A DNA stretch of 64,000 bases from Lichenicoccus sp965277665 (GCF_965277665.1 NZ_OZ255835.1:868001-932000); one strand, 5' to 3'; counted from the first letter of the stretch, positions 17,637-26,440 are shown. Notes: generated from the letters alone by a model not told the origin. Translations and numbers: made by a program.

Positions 17637-18470
17637 TCAGGTTTCGCTCAGGACTTCGACCGGATCGCCCACCTGGAGCCGCCCGGGGGCGTCGGGGATC
17701 AGGTTGCGGCCGAACACGATGCCCGCGGCGTTGCGGTTCAGCCGGCCCAGCGTGCGCAGCGGTTCGCCCGGCACCGGTGCCAGGCCGGTGGCCTGGTCGA
17801 GGGTGGTGACGATGCAGCGGGTGCAGGCCTTCGGGGCGCGGAACACCATCCCGCCGATCCGCAGCCGCTGCCAGCCATCCTCCTGCCAGGGTGCGGCGCC
17901 GTCGATCACCAGGTTCGGCCGGAACCGGTCCATGCCGACCGGAGCTTCCAGTTCCGCGTTCAGGGCGCTGAGCGAGGCGGTGCTGGTCAGCAGGATCGGG
18001 TAGGCGTCCGCGAACGAGACCGTGTCGTCCTCCCGCACGCCGGGGATGCGCTCGACCGGGCGCGCCGACGGGTCGTCGAGATAGACCAGCCGGCACGCCT
18101 GCCCGAGCCGCGCGGCGAGCCAGGCATCGGCGGCGGCCCCGGCCAGGGCGGCATCCAGTTCGCGCAGCCAGACCGTCACCCGCAGCCGCGCCGCGCCGTC
18201 CGGTCGCGGCACCCGGATCGAGGCCTCTCGCGACTGCAGCAGCAGGCTGCCGTCGCCCTGCAGCGTCGCCCCGATCCGGGCCAGGCCCGGCCAGCGGCGC
18301 TGGCTCATGAAGCCGCCATCCGGTTGCACCACCATCCAGCGCCGGTCGCCCGACGGGCCCCAGGCATCGACATCCAGCGCCGCGTGATCCTCGCCGCGCA
18401 AGCCCTTGACCGGATAGCGTCGCAGGCCGGTCAGCCGCATGCCGGCCGGCCGGGAATGCCGCTCAGGCAT
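17637..18470 (-). CDS. MOSC domain protein, YcbX-like
   Basis: 277 residues. N-terminal MOSC beta-barrel domain (LRRYPVKGLRGEDHAALDVD, RRWMVVQPDGGFMSQRRWP) and a C-terminal MOSC domain with the conserved cysteine CTRCIVTTLDQATG and LNRNAAGIVFGRNLIP. Proteins of this type bind molybdenum cofactor and reduce N-hydroxylated compounds; YcbX is the best-known relative. The ATG at 18470 overlaps the xthA stop by eight bases; an ATG at 18440 directly before the conserved MRLTGLRRYP is an equally likely start. Confidence 0.8.
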   Translation of the reverse strand: MPERHSRPAGMRLTGLRRYPVKGLRGEDHAALDVDAWGPSGDRRWMVVQPDGGFMSQRRWPGLARIGATLQGDGSLLLQSREASIRVPRPDGAARLRVTVWLRELDAALAGAAADAWLAARLGQACRLVYLDDPSARPVERIPGVREDDTVSFADAYPILLTSTASLSALNAELEAPVGMDRFRPNLVIDGAAPWQEDGWQRLRIGGMVFRAPKACTRCIVTTLDQATGLAPVPGEPLRTLGRLNRNAAGIVFGRNLIPDAPGRLQVGDPVEVLSET

Positions 18471-19257
18471 CCAGTTCGAGCATCACCGGGACATGGTCGG
18501 AGGGTGTCGGCCAATCGCGGGCCTCCTTGTGGACGCTGAGCCGGCGCAGGGCAGGGACCAGGTCGGGGGTGACCCAGACATGGTCGAGGCGGCGGCCCCG
18601 GTCCGACAGGCGCCAGTCGCGGTTGCGATACGACCACCAGGTATAGAGCTTCCGGTCGGCTGGCACGAAGTGCCGCATCGCGTCCACGAAGCCGGTGTGC
18701 TGCCAGGCGAGCAGGCGCTCCACCTCGGGCGGGGTGTGGCTGACGATGCCCAGCAGCTGCCTGTGGCTCCACACGTCGTGCTCGCCGGGGGCGATGTTGA
18801 GGTCGCCGACCAGGATCCGCCGCTGCGGCGGCATGCGGGTGAAATGGCGGGCCGCCTCCTCCACGAAGGCGAGCTTGTGGGCGAATTTCGGGTTCGCCTC
18901 CGGGTCCGGGATGTCGCCGCCGGCCGGGACATAGAAGTCGTGCAGCTCGATCGGCCCGGAACTGGCCTGCAGCGTGACCGCGAGATGGCGGCGGTCGTTC
19001 CTCAGGCACCAGTCGGGCGCGGCGATGGCCGGCGCGAGCGGCAGCCGGGAGAAGATCGCAACCCCGTTATAGGATTTCATGCCGCAAAAGGCGACATGCG
19101 GGTAGCCCAGCGCCGGTCCCGCCGCGTGCGGAAACAGCTCGTCCGGGACCTTGGTCTCCTGCAGGCAGATGACATCCGGTGACAGCTGCGCCACCAGGCG
19201 TTCGAGCAGCGGCAGGCGGAGCCGCAGCGAGTTGATGTTCCAGGTGACGATGCGCAT
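18463..19257 (-). CDS. xthA: Exodeoxyribonuclease III (AP endonuclease)
   Basis: 264 residues; cleaves abasic sites and removes 3' blocking groups in base excision repair. Signature motifs: IVTWNINSLRLRLPLL, DVICLQETK with the metal-binding Glu, the KSYNGVAIFSR loop, GDLNIAP, RRLDHVWVT and the C-terminal SDHVPVMLEL with the catalytic Asp-His. Length matches the family. It is divergent from the dipeptidase gene with a 77-bp gap. Confidence 0.94.
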   Translation of the reverse strand: MRIVTWNINSLRLRLPLLERLVAQLSPDVICLQETKVPDELFPHAAGPALGYPHVAFCGMKSYNGVAIFSRLPLAPAIAAPDWCLRNDRRHLAVTLQASSGPIELHDFYVPAGGDIPDPEANPKFAHKLAFVEEAARHFTRMPPQRRILVGDLNIAPGEHDVWSHRQLLGIVSHTPPEVERLLAWQHTGFVDAMRHFVPADRKLYTWWSYRNRDWRLSDRGRRLDHVWVTPDLVPALRRLSVHKEARDWPTPSDHVPVMLELDA

Positions 19258-19334
19258 GCGCAGGCGAGGTCGCGCAAACCGGCGCCCGGCGCAAGCTTGC
19301 GCAACCGACGCGGTTGTCGTTGGGTTGCGGCCGC

Positions 19335-20417
19335 ATGACCGACATCGCCGCCCTGCACCGCTCCATCCTCACGCTGGACAGCCATATCGACATCCCGTGG
19401 CCGGCCAGCGAGGCGGACGATCCCTTTACCGAGAGCGCCAGGCGCCGCGTCGACCTGCCCAAGATGCTGCGCGGCGGGCTGCGGGCCGGCTGCTTTGCCG
19501 CCTATATTCCGCAGGGCAGCCGCGATGCCGCGGGCTATGCCGCCGCCTCGGACCGGGCGCTCGCCATGCTGGACGCGATCGCGGCGATGGGAGCCAGCCG
19601 GGGCGGCATCGCCGCGCGGCTGTGCACGAGCAGCGCGCAGATCCAGGCCGCCTTCGCCGCGGGGGTGATCGCGATCGTGCCGGCGGTGGAGAACGGCCAT
19701 GCCATCGGTGCGGATCTCGGGATGCTGGCGCAGCTGCGGGCCAAGGGCGCCCGCTACATGACGATGACCCATAACGGGCATAATGCGCTGGCGGACTCCG
19801 CGGTCCCGCGCCGCGATCTCGGGGACGGCGAGACCCTGCATGGCGGCCTGAGCCCGTTCGGTCGCGAGGCGATCACCGAGATGAACCGGCTCGGCATGCT
19901 GGTCGATGTCTCGCACCTGTCGCGCCAGTCGATGCTGCAGGCGGCGATGCACTCGACGACGCCGGTGGTGGCGACGCATTCCTGCGTGCGGGCGCTGTGC
20001 GACCATCCGCGCAACCTCGACGACACCCAGCTTGATGCGCTGCGCGACACCGAGGGCCTGATCCAGATCACCGCGATGCCGTCCTTCCTGCGCCCCAAGC
20101 CGGACAGCGCCCCCGCTTCAGGAAAGACCCAGGCTGCGGGAAAGCATCAGGCTTCGGCGAAGCAGCAGGCCTCGATCGGGGATTTCGTCGACCATCTGGA
20201 CTACGTGGTGCAGCGCATCGGCGTGGCGCATGCCGGCATCAGTTCGGACTTCGACGGCGGCGGTGCGGTCGCCGGCTGGAGCAATGCCGGCGAGAGCGAG
20301 GCGGTGACCGCGGAACTGGTGCGGCGTGGCTATGGCCATGCCGAGATCGCGGCCTTCTGGGGCGGCAACTTCCTGCGGCTGTTGCGACGCGCAGAGCGTG
20401 CAGCGGAACCGTCCTGA
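19335..20417 (+). CDS. M19 family membrane dipeptidase
   Basis: 360 residues of the renal dipeptidase (amidohydrolase TIM-barrel) family, which hydrolyses dipeptides using two zinc ions. Metal ligands are visible in DSHIDIPWP (H-x-D), the Glu of VENGHAIG, and the histidines of DVSHLS and THSCVRALCDHPRNL; HAGISSDFDGGG is also conserved. No signal peptide is seen despite the family name. Residues about 261-278 are three 6-residue repeats (ASGKTQ, AAGKHQ, ASAKQQ) inserted before IGDFVDHLDYV. The start is ATG at 19335. Confidence 0.87.
   Translation: MTDIAALHRSILTLDSHIDIPWPASEADDPFTESARRRVDLPKMLRGGLRAGCFAAYIPQGSRDAAGYAAASDRALAMLDAIAAMGASRGGIAARLCTSSAQIQAAFAAGVIAIVPAVENGHAIGADLGMLAQLRAKGARYMTMTHNGHNALADSAVPRRDLGDGETLHGGLSPFGREAITEMNRLGMLVDVSHLSRQSMLQAAMHSTTPVVATHSCVRALCDHPRNLDDTQLDALRDTEGLIQITAMPSFLRPKPDSAPASGKTQAAGKHQASAKQQASIGDFVDHLDYVVQRIGVAHAGISSDFDGGGAVAGWSNAGESEAVTAELVRRGYGHAEIAAFWGGNFLRLLRRAERAAEPS
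20116..20169. repeat. Three degenerate 18-bp units in the dipeptidase gene
   Basis: Units at 20116-20133, 20134-20151 and 20152-20169 share the form gct-tcg/gcg-gg-aaag-ca-cag and encode A-S/A-G/A-K-x-Q. They have diverged more than the other tandem arrays in the window, so they are probably older. Confidence 0.75.
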
Positions 20418-20690
20418 ACTGCCGTGTTACACAAGGTGCCAAAGGTAGAACGAAGTATTAACGCGTAGAAGGTTACGCTTTCCTTGCAAAAACGGTGGCC
20501 GGAAGGGCACATCGTCCTCGGAACAATTTGTCAGACCGGAACTTTGTCGTAACGGATGCCGGGTCTGTGGGGCATTGCCCTGGCTCGGATATTCATCATA
20601 ACCAATTGCCACCGGGACTTTCTTGACCTGAGCAAGCCCCGACGCGCGCAGCGCTGAAATCGTCTTGCTGTCAGCCTTACGGAGGAACAC

Positions 20691-21644
20691 ATGTCTGCTT
20701 CGGCTACCCTGGCTTCGTTCGAACCGGCCGCGCCGCGCCAGACTGCCCTGCAGGAGGTCGCTCCCCGGCAGGACGCGGCGGCGGTGCAGCTGCAGCCGGC
20801 CTACGCCTCGGACGGGCTGAACGAGGCGATGCTCTCCGAGGCCACCGTGCTGGCGCTGCGTGACCGCTTCGACGCGGCAGCACCCTTTCCGCACCTGGTG
20901 ATCGACGGCCTGTTCGATCCGCAGATGCTGGAGCGGGTGGCGGCCGACTACGACCGGGTGCGCAGCGAGGACTGGATCAAGTACGAGACGGCCAACGAGG
21001 TGAAGTTCGGCACCCGGCCGAACGTCCGCCTCGGTCCGGGCAGCCAGGGCTATTTCGACACCATCCACCGCGCCAAGTTCACCCAGTTCCTGAGCAGCGT
21101 GACCGGCATCCAGGCGCTGGTGACCGACCCGATGCTGCGCGGCGGCGGGCTGCACGAGATCCCGGTCGGCGGCAAGTTCAAGGTGCATGTGGACTTCACC
21201 CGGCACGTGGACACCAAGCTGGACAACCGCCTGGTCTTCATCACCTACCTCAACAAGGGCTGGCAGGCGGACTGGGGCGGCGCGCTCGAGCTCTGGACCC
21301 GCGACGCGTGCGTCCGCGAGGTGGTTCCGGTGTTCGGGCGCTCCATCCTGTTCATGCACTCGGCCAACAGCCTGCATGGCCATCCGGTGCCGGTGAACAC
21401 GCCGGACGGCCGCACCCGCCGCTCGGTCGCGGCCTATTTCTACACCAACGGCCGCCCCGACCCGACCCCGCCGGAGCGGATCACCACCCAGTTCCTCGAT
21501 GCGGCGGTCGCACCCGTGTCGCTCCGCGACACCGCGGCGAAGGCGGTGCGCTACGCGCTGCCGCCGATGCTGCTCGACGGCCTGCGCCTGGCTCGGCGTG
21601 CGATGCGGCCCGGCTCGAAGACCGCGAAGCCCTCGAAGACATAG
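20691..21644 (+). CDS. 2-oxoglutarate/Fe(II)-dependent oxygenase (prolyl hydroxylase-like)
   Basis: 317 residues. After a low-complexity N-terminus (to about 60), the domain begins FPHLVIDGLFDPQMLERV. It carries the iron triad H-x-D (VHVDF, about 166-168) and a distal His in SLHGHPVPV (near 230), with the 2-oxoglutarate Arg in TRRSVAAYFYT. This is the pattern of prolyl-4-hydroxylase-like 2OG-Fe(II) oxygenases, some of which modify sugars or proteins. There is a strong ribosome-binding site (CGGAGGAAC) before the ATG and a 273-bp, comparatively AT-rich upstream gap. A glycosyltransferase follows 26 bp later, suggesting a shared role in a glycoconjugate. Confidence 0.82.
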   Translation: MSASATLASFEPAAPRQTALQEVAPRQDAAAVQLQPAYASDGLNEAMLSEATVLALRDRFDAAAPFPHLVIDGLFDPQMLERVAADYDRVRSEDWIKYETANEVKFGTRPNVRLGPGSQGYFDTIHRAKFTQFLSSVTGIQALVTDPMLRGGGLHEIPVGGKFKVHVDFTRHVDTKLDNRLVFITYLNKGWQADWGGALELWTRDACVREVVPVFGRSILFMHSANSLHGHPVPVNTPDGRTRRSVAAYFYTNGRPDPTPPERITTQFLDAAVAPVSLRDTAAKAVRYALPPMLLDGLRLARRAMRPGSKTAKPSKT

Positions 21645-21670
21645 TCACACGACGTTCCAGGACCGCAGAC

Positions 21671-22930
21671 ATGGTGTTGCTCGAAGCCGATCGCTTCCAG
21701 GATCACGCGGCCCACGCCGACACCGATGTGGCGCTGGCGTCTCGAGCGTGCGACGTGCCGAAGCGGTCCGAGCCCGAGCCGGGGTGTGGGCACCGCGGGC
21801 CTGCCCGGCGCGCCCTCAGGCTCGGCATCATCGCCTCCGAGATCCCGCCCGGGCATGGCGGCATGCAGGAGCATGCGCGGGGACTGGTGGACAACCTCTC
21901 GCAGGACCACGAGATCGTCGTCTTTACCGGCCAGGCGCCGGTGTCCGATATCGCCGGCCGGAACGTCACCGTGCGCCCGGTCATGCGCTGGAGCGTGGCT
22001 GATGACGTGCTGCAGCTGGCGCACGAGCCGGTCGATGCCTGGATCACCCTCAATGCCGGGCTGGCGCCGTACAGCTGTGTCCTGAAGGCACCGCTGTTCG
22101 CCTACGTGCACGGCAACGACTTCACCCGGCCCTGGTATCCGATGCCGGGCCGGGCGGTGCGCAATGCCGGCCGCCTGGCCGGGCCGGCGATCGTGCAGCG
22201 CTGGCGCAGCCGGCAGATCGGCGCCGGGCTGCGGGCCGCCCGCTGGATGTTCGCCAACAGCGCGTTTTCGCGCGACCTGTGCGCCAGCCTATACGGCGTG
22301 CCGGCCTCGCGCTTCACCGTGGTGCCGCCGGGCATGCGCCAGGATTTCTTCCGCGACGGCGATCCCGGCCGCAGCGACCGCCTGCGGCTGGTCACGGTGG
22401 CGCGCCTGGACTCCAGCGCCAGGCGCAAGAACATCGAGGGCGTGCTGGAGGCGATCGCCCTGCTCAGGGGCGAGATCGACTGCCACTATACCGTGATCGG
22501 CGATGGCGACGACCTGGCCCGGCTGATCTGCATAGCCGATCGCCTGGGCCTGTCCGGCCGTGTCCGCTTCCTGGGCAGCGTGAGCACCGAGACGGTCATC
22601 GAGGAGTTCGGCCGCAGCGACGCCTTCATCATGGCGGTGAAGCCGAGCGGCGGCGATGTGGAGGGCTTCGGCATGGTCTATGCGGAAGCCGCGGCGACCG
22701 GCCTGCCGTCGATCGCGACCACGATGGGCGGCATTCCCGAGGTCATCGAGGATGGCGTCACCGGGGTGCTGCTGCGCGACATCTCGGTCGCCGGGATCGC
22801 GGAGTCGCTGCGCGCCTTCCACGACCGCCGCCACAGCTTCGACCGCACCATGATCCGCGCCAAGGCGAGGCGCTTTGCTTCCGCACCATGCACCGCGACC
22901 ATCGCCGCGGTCATCGAGGCGATGATCTGA
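21671..22930 (+). CDS. GT4 family glycosyltransferase
   Basis: 419 residues. A disordered N-terminal extension of about 45 residues precedes a GT-B fold. The acceptor-side loop LGIIASEIPPGHGGMQEHARGL fits GT4. The donor side has VARLDSSARRKNIEGVLEAI, VIGDGDDLARL and the E-x7-E motif in EGFGMVYAEA, followed by GIPEVIEDGVTG. GT4 enzymes are retaining glycosyltransferases using nucleotide sugars. Donor and acceptor are unknown. It forms a likely two-gene operon with the 2OG oxygenase upstream. Confidence 0.85.
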   Translation: MVLLEADRFQDHAAHADTDVALASRACDVPKRSEPEPGCGHRGPARRALRLGIIASEIPPGHGGMQEHARGLVDNLSQDHEIVVFTGQAPVSDIAGRNVTVRPVMRWSVADDVLQLAHEPVDAWITLNAGLAPYSCVLKAPLFAYVHGNDFTRPWYPMPGRAVRNAGRLAGPAIVQRWRSRQIGAGLRAARWMFANSAFSRDLCASLYGVPASRFTVVPPGMRQDFFRDGDPGRSDRLRLVTVARLDSSARRKNIEGVLEAIALLRGEIDCHYTVIGDGDDLARLICIADRLGLSGRVRFLGSVSTETVIEEFGRSDAFIMAVKPSGGDVEGFGMVYAEAAATGLPSIATTMGGIPEVIEDGVTGVLLRDISVAGIAESLRAFHDRRHSFDRTMIRAKARRFASAPCTATIAAVIEAMI

Positions 22931-23324
22931 GCGTCGGGCTGTCGTTCGCGCAAGAGGCAGGCGGCGCGACGCGCTGTCGGGAGCGCGGCAGGCCGATCCT
23001 CCGGCGCGCCCGCGCCAGGGCCTGATCAAGTTTTTCGCCCGTTCTCTTTTCCGATACACAGGCTCACATAACCGTGAGACGTCTCCCGGCGAGAACGAAA
23101 CAGGACTCTTGGCGGCTATCCCTGAGTCGCCGGCTTGGCATTTTGTCCACCACGGCCATTGACACCCGTTATTTTCCGAGCACAGCCGATTTAAGTCATT
23201 GTTATGACGGGGCGCTTGGATAAGAATACAGTGAAATCAGACACTTAAGAAGCTATGCCTGCTTAGTGAGCAAAGCCGTTGGGGCCAGGAATGTCGCGGC
23301 ACAGACGATTCTGTCTGCCACTCT

Positions 23325-23354
23325 TCCACAGACTTATCCACCGAAACGGTGGAT
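23325..23354. repeat. Repeat A: paired DnaA-like boxes with 8-bp palindrome
   Basis: The sequence runs tccacagact, then tatccaccg, aaa, cggtggat. The core ATCCACCG-AAA-CGGTGGAT is a perfect 8-bp inverted repeat. On the minus strand it reads GGTGGATAAG then TGTGGAA, two DnaA-box-like words spaced about one helical turn apart. Confidence 0.6.
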
Positions 23355-23519
23355 GCTTTCGAGCGAAGCCCGGGTTTCGATTGCACGTCATGCGTGTGTC
23401 CGTTGGCGGCCGGCATGGCGGGGTCGTGTCGCCTCCGACCGCAGCCTGCTGCCGCTTATCTAGGCAATCATCAAGAAGCCGGGAGGATGCCACGCGCTGC
23501 GCCGGTTATGCGCCACCGC

Positions 23520-23549
23520 TCCACAGGGTTCTCCACAGAAACGGTGGAT
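23520..23549. repeat. Repeat B: second copy of the DnaA-like module
   Basis: It matches repeat A at about 26 of 30 positions (tccacag, tt, tccac, gaaacggtggat), 195 bp downstream in the same orientation. The inverted repeat has one mismatch here. It lies 102 bp before the uvrC start. Confidence 0.6.
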
Positions 23550-23650
23550 TAACGCGCCAGCCCTGCATAACGGTTGGCCGCCTCCAGCGCTGGCGCCCCC
23601 GTGGCGCTCCGGGGCGATCGGGGCTCCCGCGGCGCCGCTCTCCGCATTAG

Positions 23651-25633
23651 ATGTGCCGCATGCACGAGACGCCCCCGACGGAACATGACGCAATTCTCCC
23701 GGCTGCCGACACGCTTGGGCGTGGCGTGGCGGCGATCGAGCGGGCGCTGCTGACCATGCCGCTCTCGCCCGGCGTGTACCGGATGCTCGATGCGCGCGGC
23801 GAGGCGCTCTATGTCGGCAAGGCCCGGGCGCTCAGGAAGCGCGTGGCGTCGTACACCCAGGTCGCGCGGCTCCCCGAGCGGCTGCGGCGCATGGTCTCCG
23901 AGACCGCCACGATGGAGATCGTCACCACCCATACAGAGGCCGAGGCGCTGCTGCTCGAGGCCAACCTGATCAAGCGCCTGAAGCCGCGCTTCAACATCAT
24001 GCTGCGCGACGACAAGAGCTATCCGTGGCTCATGCTGTCGGAGAACCATGCCTTCCCGCAGATCGCCAAGCATCGCGGCAAGCCGACTCCGGGTGCGAGC
24101 TACTGGGGCCCGTTCGCCTCGGCCTGGGCGGTGAACCAGACCGTGACGGCAATGCAGCGGGTGTTCCTGCTGCGCTCCTGCGCCGACACGGTGTTCTCGT
24201 CGCGCACCCGGCCCTGCCTGCTGCACCAGATCAAGCGCTGTTCGGCGCCATGCACGGGTCGGATCGACAAGGCTGGCTATGACCGCCTGGTGGCGCAGGC
24301 GCGCGCGTTCCTGTCGGGCAAGGCGGGCACGGTGCAGCGCGAGCTGGCCATCGAGATGGAGCAGGCCGCGGAAGCGCTGGAGTTCGAGCGCGCCGCGGCG
24401 CTGCGCGACCGCATCCGCGGGCTCACCCACGTGCAGGGCAGCGGCGTCATCAACCCGGCCTCGATCGAGGATGCCGACGTGATCGCGCTGTGGCAGGCGG
24501 CGGGGCAGTGCTGCGTGCAGGTGTTCTTCATCCGCGGCGGCCGCAACAACGGCAACCGGGCCTTCTTCCCGGCCAATGCACGCGACGCCGACGCCGCCGA
24601 CATCCTCGGCGCCTTCATCGCCCAGTTCTATGACGACAAGCCGCCGCCGCCGCTGCTGCTGCTGAGCCACGAGCTGCCCGAGGCCGAGCTGATCGGCGAG
24701 GCCCTCGGCCTGCGCGCTCCCGGCGTGCGCGCTCCCGGCCTGGGCGCTCCCGGCATGGCCGGCGATGGCGGCCGTGCATCGCGCAAGGTCGAGCTGGCGG
24801 TGCCGCAGCGGGGCGAGAAGCGCCAGGTGCTGAAGCATGCGCTGACCAATGCGCGCGAGGCGCTGGAGCGGCGGCTGGCGGAGGGGGCGGGGCAGGCGAA
24901 GCTGCTGGACGGGGTGGCGGCGCTGTTCGGCCTGGAGGCGCCGCCGGACCGCATCGAGACCTACGACAACAGCCACATCATGGGCACCAGTGCCTACGGG
25001 GTGATGGTGGTGGCGGGCGCCGATGGGTTCATGAAGAACGCCTACCGCAAATATTCGATCCGCGGTCCGATCGCGCCGGGGGACGACTTCGCCATGATGC
25101 GCGAGGTGCTCGAGCGACGCTTCGGCCGCGCCCTGAAGGAGCAGGCGCTCAATGAACAGGCCGGCGCCGGCGGCGGCCGCACCGACTGGCCCGACCTGCT
25201 GCTGATCGATGGCGGCGCCGGGCAGTATTCGGCGGTGCGCTCGGTGCTAGACGATCTCGGCGTCAACGACGTGAAACTCGTCGCCATCGCCAAGGGGCCG
25301 GACCGCGATGCCGGGCGGGAATGGTTCCACACCGGCGATGCGCCGCCGTTCCAGCTGCCGCCGCGCGATGCGGTGCTCTACTACCTGCAGCGCCTGCGCG
25401 ACGAGGCGCACCGCTTTGCCATCACCACGCATCGCGCCGGCCGCTCCAAGGCCATCTCGCGCTCCGAGCTGGACGAGATCCCCGGCATCGGCAGCGCCCG
25501 CAAGCGCGCCCTGCTGAACCATTTCGGCTCGGCGCGGGGCGTCAAGCAGGCGGGCCTCGCCGACCTGGAAGCGGCACCCGGGATCAGCCACGAGACGGCC
25601 CGGGCCATCTACGGCCACTTCCACCGCACCTGA
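23651..25633 (+). CDS. uvrC: Excinuclease ABC subunit C
   Basis: 660 residues; makes both incisions in nucleotide excision repair. Domains in order: GIY-YIG nuclease (SPGVYRMLDARGEALYVGKA, from about 40), a Cys-rich region (RSCADTVFSSRTRPCLLHQIKRCSAPC in outline), the UVR motif (ALEFERAAALRDRI), an RNase H-like nuclease domain (ETYDNSHIMGT, LLIDGGAGQ), and C-terminal helix-hairpin-helix (IPGIGSARKRALL). A 15-bp tandem insertion lies in the linker before the RNase H-like domain. ATG at 23651; a second ATG at 23660. It is followed by the palindromic element and pgsA. Confidence 0.94.
   Translation: MCRMHETPPTEHDAILPAADTLGRGVAAIERALLTMPLSPGVYRMLDARGEALYVGKARALRKRVASYTQVARLPERLRRMVSETATMEIVTTHTEAEALLLEANLIKRLKPRFNIMLRDDKSYPWLMLSENHAFPQIAKHRGKPTPGASYWGPFASAWAVNQTVTAMQRVFLLRSCADTVFSSRTRPCLLHQIKRCSAPCTGRIDKAGYDRLVAQARAFLSGKAGTVQRELAIEMEQAAEALEFERAAALRDRIRGLTHVQGSGVINPASIEDADVIALWQAAGQCCVQVFFIRGGRNNGNRAFFPANARDADAADILGAFIAQFYDDKPPPPLLLLSHELPEAELIGEALGLRAPGVRAPGLGAPGMAGDGGRASRKVELAVPQRGEKRQVLKHALTNAREALERRLAEGAGQAKLLDGVAALFGLEAPPDRIETYDNSHIMGTSAYGVMVVAGADGFMKNAYRKYSIRGPIAPGDDFAMMREVLERRFGRALKEQALNEQAGAGGGRTDWPDLLLIDGGAGQYSAVRSVLDDLGVNDVKLVAIAKGPDRDAGREWFHTGDAPPFQLPPRDAVLYYLQRLRDEAHRFAITTHRAGRSKAISRSELDEIPGIGSARKRALLNHFGSARGVKQAGLADLEAAPGISHETARAIYGHFHRT
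24709..24753. repeat. Three 15-bp tandem units in uvrC
   Basis: Units ctgcgcgctcccggc, gtgcgcgctcccggc and ctgggcgctcccggc encode L-R-A-P-G, V-R-A-P-G and L-G-A-P-G in the linker between the UVR motif region and the second nuclease domain. Confidence 0.9.
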
Positions 25634-25637
25634 AAGA

Positions 25638-25748
25638 GAGGCTGCTTGCAGGCACCTGCTGCCGGCGATCCGGCACGGCTTCCTGTGCGCCGGTGCTCGC
25701 GGCCAGACGGCGGCTCTCATTCAGCATCAGGCGCCTGCAAACAGCCTC
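25638..25748 (+). repeat. Palindromic dispersed element, copy 2 (after uvrC)
   Basis: 111 bp starting five bases after the uvrC stop. Terminal inverted repeats: GAGGCTGCTTGCAGGCACC at the left pairs with the right end (about 19 of 21). Read from the stop codon it matches copy 1 (surA-rsmA) in order and orientation: GAGGCTGCTTGCA, CCTGCTG, GGCGATCCG, then GCTCTCATTCAGCATCAGGC and the closing inverted end. The middle is about 50 bp shorter than in copy 1. Confidence 0.8.
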
Positions 25749-25803
25749 TGGGGGCGACATAGTGAGTGTTGTGTCGGCAACGCTTGTTCTAGGGTCGCTC
25801 GCG

Positions 25804-26394
25804 ATGCTCACGGACCTGCCCAACCTGCTGACCTTGTCGCGGATCGCGGCGATCCCGGTGCTCGTGGGGCTGGTTGCGGCGCGGGGCGAGGCGACCGACC
25901 TGGTCGCCTGCCTGGTGTTCATCGCCGCCGGCATCACCGACTATCTCGACGGCCATATCGCGCGCTCGCGCCAGCAGTTCTCCGACCTCGGGCGCATGCT
26001 GGACCCGATCGCGGACAAGCTGCTGGTCGGCGCGTCGCTGATGGTGATGGCCGGGCTCGGGCGGCTGCCCTTCGGTGGCCTGTATCCGGCCATCGTGATC
26101 CTGCTGCGCGAGATCCTGGTCAGCGGCCTGCGCGAGCATCTCGCGGCCTCGCGGGTCAGCCTGCCGGTGACCCGGCTGGCAAAGTGGAAGACCACGGCGC
26201 AGATGGCGTCGATCGGCACCCTGCTGGCCGGCGACAGCACGGCACGGCTGCTGCACATTGCCTGGCTGCCGGTCGGGCTGATCGGTTCGGTGCTGCTCTG
26301 GATCGCCGCCCTGCTGACCCTGGTGACCGGCTGGGATTACCTGTCCACCGGTTTTCGCCATGTCCGGCCGCCCGCGACGAAGGCGGTGCCCTGA
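25804..26394 (+). CDS. pgsA: CDP-diacylglycerol-glycerol-3-phosphate 3-phosphatidyltransferase
   Basis: 196 residues with several membrane helices; makes phosphatidylglycerol phosphate, the precursor of phosphatidylglycerol and cardiolipin. The CDP-alcohol phosphotransferase motif D-G-x2-A-R-x8-G-x3-D-x3-D is seen in TDYLDGHIARSRQQFSDLG and RMLDPIADK. The N-terminus MLTDLPNLLTLSRIAAIPV is typical. The open frame runs upstream through the palindromic element; ATG at 25804 fits the family, with GTG at 25762 as an alternative. uvrC-pgsA is a conserved alphaproteobacterial pair. Confidence 0.92.
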   Translation: MLTDLPNLLTLSRIAAIPVLVGLVAARGEATDLVACLVFIAAGITDYLDGHIARSRQQFSDLGRMLDPIADKLLVGASLMVMAGLGRLPFGGLYPAIVILLREILVSGLREHLAASRVSLPVTRLAKWKTTAQMASIGTLLAGDSTARLLHIAWLPVGLIGSVLLWIAALLTLVTGWDYLSTGFRHVRPPATKAVP

Positions 26395-26440
26395 GTCCCG
26401 GATTGCCGTCGATTCGCGCGCCCGCGCCACGCGACCTGTC

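Larger units (their letters stand above)
22931..23650. other. 720-bp non-coding region with DnaA-box-like repeats
   Basis: No convincing gene is present; short frames here look like chance. The stretch 23030-23330 is unusually AT-rich for this genome. It holds three GANTC sites (23104, 23124, 23307) and two 30-bp near-identical direct repeats (23325-23354 and 23520-23549). The repeats contain TTATCCAC- and TCCACAG-type cores. It must also hold the uvrC promoter. It resembles an origin or a complex regulatory region, but neither is demonstrated. Confidence 0.5.

Noticed and set aside
23263..23693. Several short frames in the region before uvrC
   Set aside because: They overlap each other on both strands, lack ribosome-binding sites and show no motif; the region is better read as non-coding.
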